Of a stretch of DNA of 64,000 nucleotides, positions 49,512 to 59,394 are shown piece by piece. The first letter of the stretch is position 1. Each line of letters begins with the position of its first letter. Made by a program: the position numbers and the translations under genes. The stretch is from Seongchinamella unica (GTDB lineage Bacteria; Pseudomonadota; Gammaproteobacteria; Pseudomonadales; Halieaceae): the NCBI RefSeq assembly GCF_004354085.1, contig NZ_SMSE01000003.1, positions 186,001 through 250,000 on the forward strand, written 5' to 3'. The notes under the pieces are model-generated. The model was not told where the DNA came from, searched no databases, and was given only the letters and a program-made list of their open reading frames with translations.

Positions 49512-49775
49512 CTCAGTCCCTCGGAATGGCCAGGCCGTGGAATCCCGCGGCCCCCGCGGCTTTCGCCTCGGGTCGATGGTGGGCGGGTTCGCCCGCCCCC
49601 GTTTGCACAGCGCATCTCATGAGGTTGCTCCTGTTATCATTGACCGATTCATACTCTAGCGCCTGGCGCTCCAGTGGTCTGCAGGCGCTTGAAATTTAAA
49701 GCATCGGCCTTACATACTGAACCCCGGGGCCCGCCACTGCGCAGGGCGCCACCCACCATCGATGGAACCAGCACT

Positions 49776-50663
49776 ATGTCTGAAGGCGAGCTGCGAGGCA
49801 GAAACAGAACCCAGCGTTTCCTCTTCGAGGAGGCCGATATCCGCGGCGAAATCGTGCAACTGGAGGACTGTCTGGCTGACATCACCGCGATCCACCAGTA
49901 CGCCCCCGGGGTCCATCAACTGCTGGGGGAATTCCTGGCCGCGGCGGTGCTGCTGGCCACCACGCTCAAGTTTGAGGGCCGCCTGGTACTGCAGGCCCGG
50001 TCCCAGGGGCAAATCCCCCTGCTCATGGCCGAGTGTGACAACGAACTCAACCTGCGGGCGATTGCCCGGGGTGCCCAGCAAGCAACCTCCGATCGCTTTG
50101 ACCAGCTGCTCACCGGTGGCCAGCTGGCTATCACCATAGATCCCAGCAGCGGCAAGCGCTACCAGGGTATTGTGCCGCTGGTGGAGGACTCCCTCGCCCA
50201 CAGCCTTGACGCCTACTTCCGCCAGTCAGAGCAGCTGGGGACCCGGTTCTGGCTGGCCTGCGATGGGCAGCGGGCTGCGGGGATGCTGCTGCAACAACTG
50301 CCGGCCCAGCAGGTTGAGGATCGCGTTCGCCGCGATGCCCAGTGGGAACATGTCAATGCCCTGGCCGCCACCCTGCAGCCGCAGGAGCTGCTGACCGTAT
50401 CGGCGCCTGAGCTGGTACATCGGCTGTACCATGAGGACCCTCTGCGGCTGTTTGAACCGGCACCCGCCCGCTTTCACTGCAATTGCTCCAGGGAGCGCAC
50501 CCTCAAGGCCCTGAGTACACTGCCGCGGGAGGAAATTCGGGAATTACTGGAGGAGCTGGGCAGCATCACCATGGATTGCGAGTTCTGTAACCAGCAATAC
50601 CGCTTCCTCGAACAGGACCTGGATGGCATTTTGCAAAGTGATGACCCCGGAACATTACATTAG
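49776..50663 (+). CDS. hslO: Redox-regulated holdase chaperone Hsp33
   Basis: Hsp33 binds unfolding proteins after oxidation releases zinc from its cysteine switch. The 295-residue product has the N-terminal chaperone domain (RTQRFLFEEADIRGEIVQLE) and the four zinc cysteines CNC (235, 237) and CEFC (268, 271). The ATG at 49776 is chosen from family length; 34 upstream codons lack homology. Upstream, 49512-49775 holds only a hairpin (GGGCGGGTTCGCCCGCCC) and no gene. Confidence 0.95.
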   Translation: MSEGELRGRNRTQRFLFEEADIRGEIVQLEDCLADITAIHQYAPGVHQLLGEFLAAAVLLATTLKFEGRLVLQARSQGQIPLLMAECDNELNLRAIARGAQQATSDRFDQLLTGGQLAITIDPSSGKRYQGIVPLVEDSLAHSLDAYFRQSEQLGTRFWLACDGQRAAGMLLQQLPAQQVEDRVRRDAQWEHVNALAATLQPQELLTVSAPELVHRLYHEDPLRLFEPAPARFHCNCSRERTLKALSTLPREEIRELLEELGSITMDCEFCNQQYRFLEQDLDGILQSDDPGTLH

Positions 50664-50799
50664 CGTCATTTATAGTGGGTATAAAACAATTCCTTCCCCA
50701 GGCAATTCGCATTCCTTAACGATTCTGACATAATTGTTGCCGCCAGATTACCGCCATACCAACCGGGGATATAACCCTGGTAAAAAAACAGGACACACA

Positions 50800-52359
50800 A
50801 TGACCGCCACCGCACCCGTCGCCCAGGAATACCTGGACCTGGTTCCCGCCCAGCTGATTGAACAAGCCCTGAAAAGGGGCGAGGGCACTCTCACTGACAC
50901 CGGCGCCCTGCTGGTAACCACCGGCAAGCGCACCGGACGCTCTCCTGCCGACCGTTATACAGTGAAAGAACCCAGCACCGAGGAAGCCATCGATTGGGGT
51001 AGCGTCAACCGTCCCTTTGACCCGGACAAGTTCGATGCGCTGTGGGACCGGGTAGAAAGCTATATCGCCGAGCGGGACCGGTTTGTTTCCCACCTGCACG
51101 TCGGCGCCCATGCCGACCACTACCTGCCGGTCAGGGTCACCACGGAAACCGCCTGGCAGAACCTGTTCGGCCGCAACATGTTTATCCGCCCGGAGCAGTA
51201 CAATACTGCCCGCAAGGAAGAGTGGAACATCCTCAATGTGGCCAGTTTCGAGTGTGACCCGGAGCGCGATGGCACCAACTCCGAGGGCGTGGTAATCGTC
51301 AATTTTGCCCAGCGCAAGGTCTTGCTGGCAGGCATGCGCTATGCCGGCGAGATGAAGAAGTCCATGTTCGCAGTGCAGAACTTCCTGCTCCCCGAAAAGG
51401 ACGTCATGCCCATGCATTGCTCGGCGAACGTGAGCGAGAGCGGCGAGACCACCCTTTTCTTCGGCCTGTCGGGCACCGGTAAAACCACCCTCTCCGCCGA
51501 CCCGGATATGTACCTGATCGGTGACGATGAGCACGGCTGGGCCAAAGGCTCCGTTTTCAACCTGGAAGGTGGCTGCTATGCCAAAACCATCAACCTGTCT
51601 AAGAAGAACGAGCCCATTATCTGGGACGCCATCCGCTTTGGCGCCATCGTCGAAAACGTGGTGCTGGACGAAAACCGCCACGCCGATTACGACGACACCT
51701 CCCTCACCGAGAATGGCCGCTGCTGCTACCCGCTCGAACACGTGGCGAAACGCACAGAGTCCAATGCCGCCGGCGAACCCAAGTGCGTGATTTTCCTGAC
51801 CTGTGACGTGTCCGGGGTATTGCCTCCCGTCTCCATACTTTCCAAGGAAGCGGCGGCATTCCACTTCCTGTCCGGCTACACCGCCCGCGTCGGCTCGACA
51901 GAAGTAGGGGCAGAGGCGGGTATACATCCCACCTTTTCCACCTGTTTCGGCGCACCGTTTATGCCCCGCCCCGCGAGTGATTATGCAGAGCTGCTGATGA
52001 AGCGGGTAGAAGATTTCGGCTCCCAGGTTTACCTGGTGAATACCGGCTGGACCGGCGGCTCAGGCGCTCCCGGCGGCACCGGCTCACGCTTCCCCATCCC
52101 GGTGACCCGGGCGATTGTTCACGCCTGCCAGAGCGGCGCCCTGCTGGGCGCGGCCACCGAACACCTGGACATACTCAACCTGGATTTCCCCGTCGACATT
52201 CCCGGCGTGGACGCCAGGTACGTCAACCCCCGCGCATCCTGGGGTGACGAGGCGGCCTACGACGAGCAGGCCACCAAACTGGCTACCCTGTTCACCCAGA
52301 ACATCGCCAATTTCGATGTGTCCGATGCCATCATCGCTGCGGGCCCCAAAGCCGGCTAA
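50800..52359 (+). CDS. pckA: Phosphoenolpyruvate carboxykinase (ATP)
   Basis: PckA converts oxaloacetate to phosphoenolpyruvate, the first step of gluconeogenesis. The 519-residue product has the P-loop [16 protein letters not shown] near residues 220-236, the oxaloacetate-binding [12 protein letters not shown] near 46-57, and [10 protein letters not shown]-like metal region ([17 protein letters not shown]). AGGA 6 nt ahead supports the ATG at 50800. A GC-rich hairpin after the stop (GGGCCC/GGGCCC, 52387-52402) with TTT is a possible weak terminator. Confidence 0.97.
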   Translation: MTATAPVAQEYLDLVPAQLIEQALKRGEGTLTDTGALLVTTGKRTGRSPADRYTVKEPSTEEAIDWGSVNRPFDPDKFDALWDRVESYIAERDRFVSHLHVGAHADHYLPVRVTTETAWQNLFGRNMFIRPEQYNTARKEEWNILNVASFECDPERDGTNSEGVVIVNFAQRKVLLAGMRYAGEMKKSMFAVQNFLLPEKDVMPMHCSANVSESGETTLFFGLSGTGKTTLSADPDMYLIGDDEHGWAKGSVFNLEGGCYAKTINLSKKNEPIIWDAIRFGAIVENVVLDENRHADYDDTSLTENGRCCYPLEHVAKRTESNAAGEPKCVIFLTCDVSGVLPPVSILSKEAAAFHFLSGYTARVGSTEVGAEAGIHPTFSTCFGAPFMPRPASDYAELLMKRVEDFGSQVYLVNTGWTGGSGAPGGTGSRFPIPVTRAIVHACQSGALLGAATEHLDILNLDFPVDIPGVDARYVNPRASWGDEAAYDEQATKLATLFTQNIANFDVSDAIIAAGPKAG

Positions 52360-52542
52360 CGACCTCCGCAAGGACAGATACTTCGGGGGCCCTGCGGGGC
52401 CCTTTGTCGTTGTACCCCCTAAAACGGCCCGCCAGAGGGCCGGCAACCGGCGGATAATTAGTATGTTTATTCTAATTTTCTGCCGTAGTCTCTGTTCATC
52501 GGCGGTTATGCCGCCACATTTTGAACCGTAAGGAGTGACACC

Positions 52543-53037
52543 ATGGCTGAACAAGCAACCGAGACAACTGCCCCTACAACTGCCAAGAAGGCCGCCCCCA
52601 AGCGCAAGGCTCCCGCCAAGCGTAAGCCCGCTGCCAAGAAGGCTCCCGCCAAGCGCAAGCCTGCTGCCAAGCGCAAGCCCGCCGCCAAGAAGTCTACCCC
52701 CGATTTTGCCGCCAAGGCGAAAGAGAACGGACGCAATGCTTTCCTCGCAAGCCTGGGTTTCTACGGCAAGGCCTACGACCAGGTGCAGGAGCAGTTCAAC
52801 AGCCTGCAGGAGCAGCTGGAAGAGCGTCGCAAGAAAGCTGAGAAAGCCTACAAGGAACTGGTCAAGCGCGGTGAAAAAGTCGAGAAGAAAGCCCGTAAGG
52901 CTGTCGATGACATCGAACTGCCCAAGTTTGAGCTGGAAAGCCTGACCGACCGCAAAAAGCTGGACGCACAACTGGACAAGGCCAAGGCTCGCTTCGAAGA
53001 ACTGAAGGAATCCGTAGGTTTCAAAACCGCTGCTTAA
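52543..53037 (+). CDS. Phasin-like protein with an N-terminal Lys/Ala/Pro repeat tail
   Basis: The 164-residue product has a basic low-complexity tail at residues 12-50 made of KRKAPAKRKPAAKKAPAK-type units, like bacterial histone H1 or AlgP tails, and then a helical phasin-like domain (FLASLGFYGKAYDQVQEQFN ... LEERRKKAEKAYKELVKRG). Phasins coat PHA granules, and basic tails let some (PhaF) bind DNA. AAGGAG precedes the ATG. A terminator follows, so it is a single-gene unit just upstream of a second phasin-like gene. Confidence 0.78.
   Translation: MAEQATETTAPTTAKKAAPKRKAPAKRKPAAKKAPAKRKPAAKRKPAAKKSTPDFAAKAKENGRNAFLASLGFYGKAYDQVQEQFNSLQEQLEERRKKAEKAYKELVKRGEKVEKKARKAVDDIELPKFELESLTDRKKLDAQLDKAKARFEELKESVGFKTAA
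52590..52692 (+). repeat. Tandem-like coding repeat (GCCAAGCGCAAG-type units)
   Basis: Near-repeats such as CCCGCCAAGCGCAAG and GCCGCCAAGAAG recur with small changes through this stretch and encode the KRKPAAKK tail. Such repeats tend to change length by slippage between strains. Confidence 0.7.
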
Positions 53038-53088
53038 CTGAGCAGCGGTCCATCCAGGACCACTTATCCCTGTTAGTCAGGGTTTTTA

Positions 53089-53114
53089 GGGGCTACTTTG
53101 TAGCCCCTTTTTTT
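53089..53114 (+). terminator. Intrinsic terminator after the first phasin-like gene
   Basis: GGGGCTAC-TTT-GTAGCCCC (8-bp perfect stem, 53089-53107) is followed by T7 (53108-53114). A textbook terminator. Confidence 0.92.
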
Positions 53115-53214
53115 ATGTCTGCCAGATTTCACGCCGGCGCCGGCGCCTGTCTTTTCCGGCCCTATTCTGCTGTAATGTTGCCCCTTCCAAAGCACATGCA
53201 GAGGAGACCGCAAA

Positions 53215-53688
53215 ATGAGCGACGAAAAGAGCGAAAAGAGCAAGGTCACCGACAAGGCGAGCGAAATCGCCAAAAACATCTGGCTGGCAGGTGTTGGCGC
53301 CTATGGCCGGGCCGTCGACGAAGCCCAGAGCAACCTGAAAAAGGCCACTCCACACCCGCCCAAGCTGTTTCGCGACCTGGTCAAAGCCGGTTCGCAGCTG
53401 GAAGAGGAAGCCTCAGAGGCCAGGGCAGCGGCCCTGAGTTCGGTGGAGGAGCGCATCGCCCAGGTACGGGAAAACTTCCATATGCAGCGACCCGCTCGCA
53501 TGGAAGATCTCGCCAGTCTGCACAAGAAGGTGGACAAGCTGACCCGGAAGGTCGATGCACTGGCCCGCATGATCAAGGAGCAGCAGCCCCCCAAAGCCGC
53601 CTCTCGCAAGAAAGCTCCCGCCAAAACCGCAACGCGGAAAACCGCCGCCAGCCGGTCAACGGCGAAGGCGCCGAAAAAGAAGGCCTGA
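53215..53688 (+). CDS. PhaF/PhaI-type phasin with a C-terminal Lys/Ala-rich tail
   Basis: The 157-residue product has a phasin domain (IAKNIWLAGVGAYGRAVDEA near residues 18-37, the hallmark of this family, then a coiled coil around LHKKVDKLTRKVDALARMIK) and a tail of KKAPAKTATRKTAASRSTAK type from about residue 128. PhaF proteins bind PHA granules and DNA and help share granules at division. GAGGAGA precedes the ATG. The PhaD-like gene follows after 9 bp, so the two are probably cotranscribed. Confidence 0.85.
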   Translation: MSDEKSEKSKVTDKASEIAKNIWLAGVGAYGRAVDEAQSNLKKATPHPPKLFRDLVKAGSQLEEEASEARAAALSSVEERIAQVRENFHMQRPARMEDLASLHKKVDKLTRKVDALARMIKEQQPPKAASRKKAPAKTATRKTAASRSTAKAPKKKA

Positions 53689-53697
53689 CCGCGATAG

Positions 53698-54351
53698 ATG
53701 AAAACCCGGGACCGCATTCTTCATACCAGCCTGCTGTTGTTCAACGAGGAGGGTGAAGAGCAGACCACCACCATCGATATCGCCAATGAGATGGATATCA
53801 GCCCGGGTAATCTCTACTACCACTTCAAGGGCAAGGACCAGATCATTGCCGAGCTGTTTCACCAGTATGAAACCGCACTATCCGGCACTCTCACTGCCCC
53901 TATCGAACAGCCGTTGGCAGGGCCTGGCAATGTCGAGGAGAACTGGTACTACCTGTATGTGGTGCTGGAAGAGATGTACCAGTACCGTTTTCTCTACCAC
54001 AACCTGGACAACATCCTGCAGCGCTACCCGGATATCCGGCGCAACTTCAAACGCCTGATCCAGCTGAAACGCGCGACTCTCTATGCCATTTGCCAGACCC
54101 TGCTGCAACAGTCGGTGATCAATACCGGAGAACAGCAGCTGCTGGGACTGGTGGACAACATGACCCTCAACCTCACCTTCTGGTTCAGTTACGACCAGCT
54201 GCTGCACCGGGAGCGCGATCCCGTCATGACCATCCACCAGGGAGTACTGCAACTGCTGACCATGGTAGCGCCCTACCTGGGGGATGAGCAGCTGAGCTTC
54301 TACCGGGACTGTGAGGCCATCTACACCAATATGCTCGAGCAGAGCAGCTAG
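53698..54351 (+). CDS. TetR family regulator, PhaD-like
   Basis: The 217-residue product has a TetR helix-turn-helix at residues 3-50 (RDRILHTSLLLFNEEGEEQT; IANEMDISPGNLYYHFKGKD) and a long helical ligand domain with NWYYLYVVLEEMYQYRFLYH. The pattern and the place beside a PhaF-type gene match PhaD, which activates pha genes in pseudomonads. The gene lies 9 bp after the phasin gene and overlaps the convergent methyltransferase by 4 bp. Confidence 0.8.
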   Translation: MKTRDRILHTSLLLFNEEGEEQTTTIDIANEMDISPGNLYYHFKGKDQIIAELFHQYETALSGTLTAPIEQPLAGPGNVEENWYYLYVVLEEMYQYRFLYHNLDNILQRYPDIRRNFKRLIQLKRATLYAICQTLLQQSVINTGEQQLLGLVDNMTLNLTFWFSYDQLLHRERDPVMTIHQGVLQLLTMVAPYLGDEQLSFYRDCEAIYTNMLEQSS

Positions 54352-55004
54352 CACAGCCCCTGCGCTTTGCGCAGCAGGATCACGTCGGCACCGATGCGCT
54401 CCAGGCTGGCAGCCCGCTGCCGGGCCCACCACAGCCAGCTCGATTCACTGAAAAAACACACATGGGTCGGGTCGTTCTTGTAGTGCCAACGGGCAAAGGA
54501 CTCGGCGTCGCGCACCAGCTTGGTCATAATTCCCAGGTAGCCGCCGGGCTCGAGATTCTCCCACAATTGCTCGAGTGCCAGGCCGGGCTCATGCAAATGC
54601 TCCACCACCTCAGTCGCGGTTATGAACTGATAGCTGCGCTGCAGCACCTCGGCATCGGGCCGGTAAAAAACATCGTACAGCGAGACCTGGTGACCGGCTT
54701 CCTTCAACATGGCCGCCAGCGCCGGGCCGGGACCGCAGCCAAAGTCCAGGCCGCGCGCTGCGGAGGGTATTCTGGCCAACAGGGGGTCGGCGAGACGTGA
54801 CAGAAACCTGCGGTAACCGGGGTCGTCCACCTCGTTGCGATGCAGGTCGTACTCGGCTTTTTCCTCAGCGCTGCCCAGGTAGTACCGGGGCGGCACGAAC
54901 ACCAGGCCACAGTGGACACAGCGCAGGTACTGGCGACGCCGGTCGCGGTAAAAATCCTCCACTCGGCCATCGCCACACAATGGACAGTGCAAGTTGCCGT
55001 TCAT
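54348..55004 (-). CDS. Class I SAM-dependent methyltransferase with N-terminal zinc ribbon
   Basis: The 218-residue product opens with a four-cysteine ribbon (LHCPLCGDG and LRCVHCGLVF) and continues with a Methyltransf_23-type domain: GLDFGCGPGPALAAMLKEAG (SAM motif I, near residues 85-104) and ATEVVEHLHEPGLALEQLWE. The substrate is unknown. It is convergent with the PhaD-like gene (4-bp overlap) and divergent from the peroxiredoxin gene. Confidence 0.88.
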   Translation of the reverse strand: MNGNLHCPLCGDGRVEDFYRDRRRQYLRCVHCGLVFVPPRYYLGSAEEKAEYDLHRNEVDDPGYRRFLSRLADPLLARIPSAARGLDFGCGPGPALAAMLKEAGHQVSLYDVFYRPDAEVLQRSYQFITATEVVEHLHEPGLALEQLWENLEPGGYLGIMTKLVRDAESFARWHYKNDPTHVCFFSESSWLWWARQRAASLERIGADVILLRKAQGLC

Positions 55005-55052
55005 CTGCTATATTCCCAGTTCACTTTCATTCCCCCACAAGAGGAAACAACC

Positions 55053-55532
55053 ATGGCCATTCAGGTCGGTGACGCTATCCCCCAATCCACGCTCAAAACC
55101 ATGGGCCCGGAAGGTCCGATGGACATCTCTACCAGCGAAATTTTCGCCGGCAAGAAAGTTCTGCTGTTTGCCGTCCCCGGCGCCTTCACCCCGGGCTGCT
55201 CGATCACCCATATGCCCGGATACGTGGTCAATGCCGACAAGATCAAGGCCGCGGGCGTCGACACCATTGCCTGCATGGCAGTGAACGATGTCTTTGTCAT
55301 GGATGCCTGGGGCAAGGCACAAAATGCCGATGAAATCCTCATGCTGGCGGATGGCATGGGCGAATTCACCGGCGCCCTGGACCTCGAACTGGACGGCAGC
55401 GCTTTCGGGCTGGGTACCCGTTCCCAGCGCTTCGCGCTGATCGCTGACGACGGTGTGGTCACCCACATCAATGTCGAATCCGGCCCCGGCGTTGACGTAA
55501 GCTCAGCCGAAACCATGATGGCCCTGCTGTAA
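55053..55532 (+). CDS. Peroxiredoxin (Prx5 family)
   Basis: This cytosolic thiol peroxidase of 159 residues begins MAIQVGDAIPQSTLKTMGPE and has the peroxidatic cysteine in FAVPGAFTPGCSITHMPGY (about C49). The segment SQRFALIADDGVVTHINVE is typical of the Prx5/redoxin group. GAGGAA precedes the ATG. It stands alone between two minus-strand genes. Confidence 0.93.
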   Translation: MAIQVGDAIPQSTLKTMGPEGPMDISTSEIFAGKKVLLFAVPGAFTPGCSITHMPGYVVNADKIKAAGVDTIACMAVNDVFVMDAWGKAQNADEILMLADGMGEFTGALDLELDGSAFGLGTRSQRFALIADDGVVTHINVESGPGVDVSSAETMMALL

Positions 55533-55533
55533 C

Positions 55534-56061
55534 TCAGTTGCTGGCGGGGTAGACGTCTACGGCCCCCGCCAGCCGTTTCCTGTCTTCATCAGTTGCCGGT
55601 GTACCGGTTTCGTAGAAGTGTTTCATTCCCGCCGCCACCGCAACCAGCTGCTTTTTCATGACCGGCAGGATCAGGTTGCGGCCCAGCAACCTGCCAAATA
55701 CCCCCAGGGGCATCACAAACGGCAGGGCCAGCGTTGCCCGCGTCCTGTCCGCACCCTCAGGGCTCAGGCGATAGTCAAATTCCGCGCGCCTGAAGGGCGG
55801 CATGGGTTTTTCGCCCTGGTGCAGCCGCAGGGTGAAGCCCTGGCCTTCACGCCAGTCGATGATGGTCTCTTCAAGGAACTTGTCGCCGGTATAAACCCGG
55901 CGCCGGGCGCCAAGCCCGGAGCTTGCGGCAGAGACTATTTCCGTGCGGGTAAGCCCCGGCACATAGTGATGCGCCAGGGAGAAATCTGCCAGCAGCGCCC
56001 AGGCATCCGCCAGTGGCATGTCAAGGGTGACACCAACCGAGCACCCCAGGCTATCGCTCAT
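55534..56061 (-). CDS. SRPBCC (START-like) family protein
   Basis: The 175-residue product has the SRPBCC helix-grip pattern: VTLDMPLADAWALLADFSLA at the start, then strands, and a C-terminal helix VMKKQLVAVAAGMKHFYETG. Members bind hydrophobic ligands. Its start lies 11 bp inside the 3' end of the PqiA-like gene, so expression is coupled. Confidence 0.82.
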   Translation of the reverse strand: MSDSLGCSVGVTLDMPLADAWALLADFSLAHHYVPGLTRTEIVSAASSGLGARRRVYTGDKFLEETIIDWREGQGFTLRLHQGEKPMPPFRRAEFDYRLSPEGADRTRATLALPFVMPLGVFGRLLGRNLILPVMKKQLVAVAAGMKHFYETGTPATDEDRKRLAGAVDVYPASN

Positions 56062-56671
56062 CGCGGTTCTCCATCATCAGGGTGCCCGCGAGTATAGAGA
56101 ACAGACAGTAGGCCAGGAAGTAGTAAAAACCCGCCTCCAGCTGCGCGTTCATCGTCAGCAGATCTCCCATCTGCCCCGACGCGCTACCCGCCATGTAGGC
56201 GACCAGCATGGCCATGACAAAAACATCCGCCATGGACCACTTGCTGAGGCTGGCATTGAGCCACCACAGGGGCGCCCGCCACCGGGCTTGCGGCAGTGCC
56301 AACGCCGTCAACTGCAGGCACAGCTTGAATACCGGAATCACCACGCTGAAGAAAACAATGAGCAGGGCCACGGGAAGGTTCCCGGTGTTGGCAAGCTCCT
56401 CCACCGTGCCGAGGATAGAGCGAGAGCTGTCGTAGGCGGTAATCTGGCCCTCGATCCGGTCCAGGCCAAGAAAGCTGGAGAACATGCTCAGCATCTGCCG
56501 GGTCTGGGAATCGGCGTCTTCCCCCGCAATCATTTCAATGCCCAGTTCCGCAATCATGGATTTTTCCAGGGTACCGGTAAGGGTCAGCACCGGCTGGGAA
56601 ATACCGGGATACAACAGGCCCAGCGAGGCAAGAATCAGCAAGAGCGTCAGCAGACGGCGTGGCATTGTCAT
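56051..56671 (-). CDS. Paraquat-inducible protein A family membrane protein
   Basis: The 206-residue product has four hydrophobic helices and the PqiA signature region ASLSKWSMADVFVMAMLVAYM; the periplasmic loop near residues 30-95 is unusually long and acidic. PqiA/YebS-type proteins energise lipid transport through MCE tunnels, but no MCE (PqiB) gene is adjacent, so the role is uncertain. It overlaps the SRPBCC gene by 11 bp. Confidence 0.82.
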   Translation of the reverse strand: MTMPRRLLTLLLILASLGLLYPGISQPVLTLTGTLEKSMIAELGIEMIAGEDADSQTRQMLSMFSSFLGLDRIEGQITAYDSSRSILGTVEELANTGNLPVALLIVFFSVVIPVFKLCLQLTALALPQARWRAPLWWLNASLSKWSMADVFVMAMLVAYMAGSASGQMGDLLTMNAQLEAGFYYFLAYCLFSILAGTLMMENRDER

Positions 56672-56716
56672 GGCGTTCTCCTCTGTAAAATGTCCGAATC
56701 TTACCCGAGACCTGAC

Positions 56717-58123
56717 TCAGGTAAGCTGCAGATAGCAAATCGCGCTGATAATACCGGCACCGAGAAGGTTGAGCATCAGGCCCTCTCTGGCCATCCTGGA
56801 CACAGTTAACATACCGCTGCCGTACACCACCGTATTGGGCGCGGTCGCCACCGGCAACATGAAAGCGCAGCTGGCGCTCATGGCCGCAGGCACCATCAAC
56901 ACCTCCGGAGCAATGCCCGCAGTCAGTGCAGCGGCGGCCAGCACTGGCATCAGCAGCGTGGTGCTGGCGGTATTGGAGGTCGTCTCGGTCATGAAGGTCA
57001 CCGTAAGGGCAATCAACAATATCAGCAGGTAAACCGGCACCGTCGCGATATCGCTGAACATGCCACCGAGCAGTTCACTCAGGCCCGAGCTCACAAACCC
57101 CTTGGCAAGGCAGATACCGCCGCTGAACAGCAGCAGCACACCCCAGGGAATCCTGACCGCCCTGTCCCAGGTCAAAAGCCTTTCGCCCTTGCCGTTGGGG
57201 AGCAGGAACATCAGTACCACCGCCAGCAACGCCACTGACGCGTCGTTCGCCTGGGGCAGATCCAGCCAGGACTGCCAGCCGCCGAATGGCTCACTGCGAG
57301 TCACCCAGGCCAGCGCCGTCAGCCCGAACACCAGCATCACCCGCTTTTCCTCAGAGCGCCACGCACCCTCCCGAGGCAGAGTGACCGACAGTGACCCGCG
57401 AACATTGCGGGTCAGGATCAGGGCCATGGCTGGCACCATCAGTACCACCACCGGGACCGCCCAGGTCATCCAGGTCGTGAAACTGATGCTCTGGCCCGTT
57501 GTCTCCTTGTATACCTGCATAAATATCAGGTTAGGTGGTGTGCCGATTGGCGTACCCATACCGCCCACACTGGCGGCGTAGGCCACCCCCAGCAGCAGTG
57601 GTGCCGCCAACCGGTCCTTGTCGGGCGACGCCTCCAGCACCGCCAGCACCACGGGCAGCAGCATCAGCGTGGTCGCCGTGTTCGATATCCACATACTGAG
57701 CAGGGCGGCAGCGGCCATGAAACCCAATACCAGCCTCAGCCCGCTGTGGGCGCCAAACAGGTTAACCATGCCGATAGCAATGCGCTGGTGAGCGCCGGAA
57801 TGCTCCATGGCCTGGGACAACAGAAATCCGCCCAGCAACAAAAGGATCAGCGGTGAACCGTAAGCCTGGCCGACCTCCGCTGGCGTCAGGACGCCGAATA
57901 GCGGCAGTACCGCCAGTGGCAGAAGTGAAGTCACGGGAATGGGCACTGGCTCGAATACCCACCAGACGACACACAGTACGGCGACAAAGCCCACAATCAC
58001 GATGTCGCTGTTGTAGCCGCCATGGGCAAGCGCCAGTGCGCACAGCGTGGCCAGAATCAGGCCAGCCCAAATCGCCCAGTTACGCACTATTGCCGCCCCC
58101 CATCGATATGGGCTGTTCGGCAA
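56717..58123 (-). CDS. SLC13/DASS family sodium:dicarboxylate or sulfate symporter
   Basis: The 468-residue product is a multispan inner-membrane carrier. Both substrate/Na+-binding SNT motifs of the family are present: MWISNTATTLMLLP near residue 145 and TETTSNTASTTLLMP near 375, as is the late PVATAPNTVVYGSGM segment. The likely substrates are C4-dicarboxylates, citrate or sulfate; which one cannot be told. It is divergent from moaA. Confidence 0.92.
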   Translation of the reverse strand: MPNSPYRWGAAIVRNWAIWAGLILATLCALALAHGGYNSDIVIVGFVAVLCVVWWVFEPVPIPVTSLLPLAVLPLFGVLTPAEVGQAYGSPLILLLLGGFLLSQAMEHSGAHQRIAIGMVNLFGAHSGLRLVLGFMAAAALLSMWISNTATTLMLLPVVLAVLEASPDKDRLAAPLLLGVAYAASVGGMGTPIGTPPNLIFMQVYKETTGQSISFTTWMTWAVPVVVLMVPAMALILTRNVRGSLSVTLPREGAWRSEEKRVMLVFGLTALAWVTRSEPFGGWQSWLDLPQANDASVALLAVVLMFLLPNGKGERLLTWDRAVRIPWGVLLLFSGGICLAKGFVSSGLSELLGGMFSDIATVPVYLLILLIALTVTFMTETTSNTASTTLLMPVLAAAALTAGIAPEVLMVPAAMSASCAFMLPVATAPNTVVYGSGMLTVSRMAREGLMLNLLGAGIISAICYLQLT

Positions 58124-58316
58124 TGAGCGCCTCGGGTCGAGGCCCCTTCATAGTCGTATCCCCAGTTCCAGACTGTTTTAATTCACCGCCTCCCGAGGGT
58201 ACGGCTCAATCCCCATCCTGTCGCAAGCCGCTGCAGCTGTAAACCCCGGGCACTTGCTGCCCGCTGCGAGCATGTCCAGACTGGCGCCCCGGGCTGCCAG
58301 CGAATACACTGGCTGC

Positions 58317-59327
58317 ATGGATAAAGCTCTGCCACCAACCCTCATTGACCAGTTTCAGCGACGCGTTCACTACCTGCGCCTGTCGGTGACTGACCGCTGC
58401 GATTTTCGCTGCGTGTACTGCATGGCAGAAGACATGACATTCGCCCCCAAGAGCGAAGTGCTGTCACTGGAAGAGTTATACCAGGTAGCCCGCGCCTTCA
58501 GTGAACTCGGGGTGAGCAAAATTCGACTCACTGGCGGTGAGCCGCTGGTGCGCAACAACATCCTGTCACTGGTGCAGCGCCTTGGCCAACTTCCGGGGCT
58601 GGACGAACTGGCGATAACCACCAATGGTTCCCAGCTGCAGCGACTGGCGCCCGCACTGAAAGACGCTGGCGTGGCGCGCATCAACATCAGCCTGGACAGC
58701 CTTAATCCACGCAAATTCCGCCACCTTACCCGCCACGGCAATCTCGACCAGGTGATTGCCGGCATCGACGCCGCCATTGCTGCCGGCTTCGAGGGCATTA
58801 AACTGAACGCGGTGGTTCTCAAGGGTCGCAATGAGGACGAGGTGCTGGATCTGGTCAGGTTCGCCCGGGATCGGCAGATAGATATCGCCTTTATCGAGGA
58901 AATGCCCCTGGGGCTGATCGACGATCACGACCGCCAGCTCACATTCTGCAGCAGTGATGAACTGCGGGCCATGCTGGCCCCGCATTATCACTTATCAGCC
59001 CAGGGGAACCCCGGCGACAGCAGTGGCCCGGCCCGCTACTACCGCCTGGACGACAGCCCCACCCGGGTAGGATTCATTTCCCCTCACAGCAATAACTTCT
59101 GCCACCTGTGCAATCGGGTCAGGCTTACGGTCGAGGGTCGCCTGTTGCTCTGCCTCGGCAACGAACACTCGGTAGACCTGAGGGAGATATTGCGCGCCCC
59201 AGGGTACACGCCGGAGAAACTCAAGTGGGCCATCGTCGACGCCATGGCCATCAAGCCGGAACGACATTACTTCGACCACAGCGAAGAGCCCCGTATCCTG
59301 CGTTTCATGAACACCACCGGCGGTTAG
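58317..59327 (+). CDS. moaA: GTP 3',8-cyclase MoaA
   Basis: MoaA is a radical-SAM enzyme that starts molybdenum cofactor synthesis from GTP. The 336-residue product has the N-terminal cluster motif CDFRCVYC (C28, C32, C35), the GGEPLV motif, and the C-terminal second-cluster cysteines (CHLCNRVR and LLLCLG), ending in the required GG. The start [13 protein letters not shown] at 58317 is chosen by family length. The usual moa partners (moaC, mobA, moeA) are not adjacent. Confidence 0.97.
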   Translation: MDKALPPTLIDQFQRRVHYLRLSVTDRCDFRCVYCMAEDMTFAPKSEVLSLEELYQVARAFSELGVSKIRLTGGEPLVRNNILSLVQRLGQLPGLDELAITTNGSQLQRLAPALKDAGVARINISLDSLNPRKFRHLTRHGNLDQVIAGIDAAIAAGFEGIKLNAVVLKGRNEDEVLDLVRFARDRQIDIAFIEEMPLGLIDDHDRQLTFCSSDELRAMLAPHYHLSAQGNPGDSSGPARYYRLDDSPTRVGFISPHSNNFCHLCNRVRLTVEGRLLLCLGNEHSVDLREILRAPGYTPEKLKWAIVDAMAIKPERHYFDHSEEPRILRFMNTTGG

Positions 59328-59394
59328 CACAGCGGTACCGGACTCCTCCGCCCTGGCGTACAATGTCCGGCCACCAGACAGGAACCGTCATCGC

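Noticed and set aside
52590-52692. CRISPR or minisatellite array
   Set aside because: The repeat units vary and code in frame for a Lys/Ala/Pro tail. There are no spacers.
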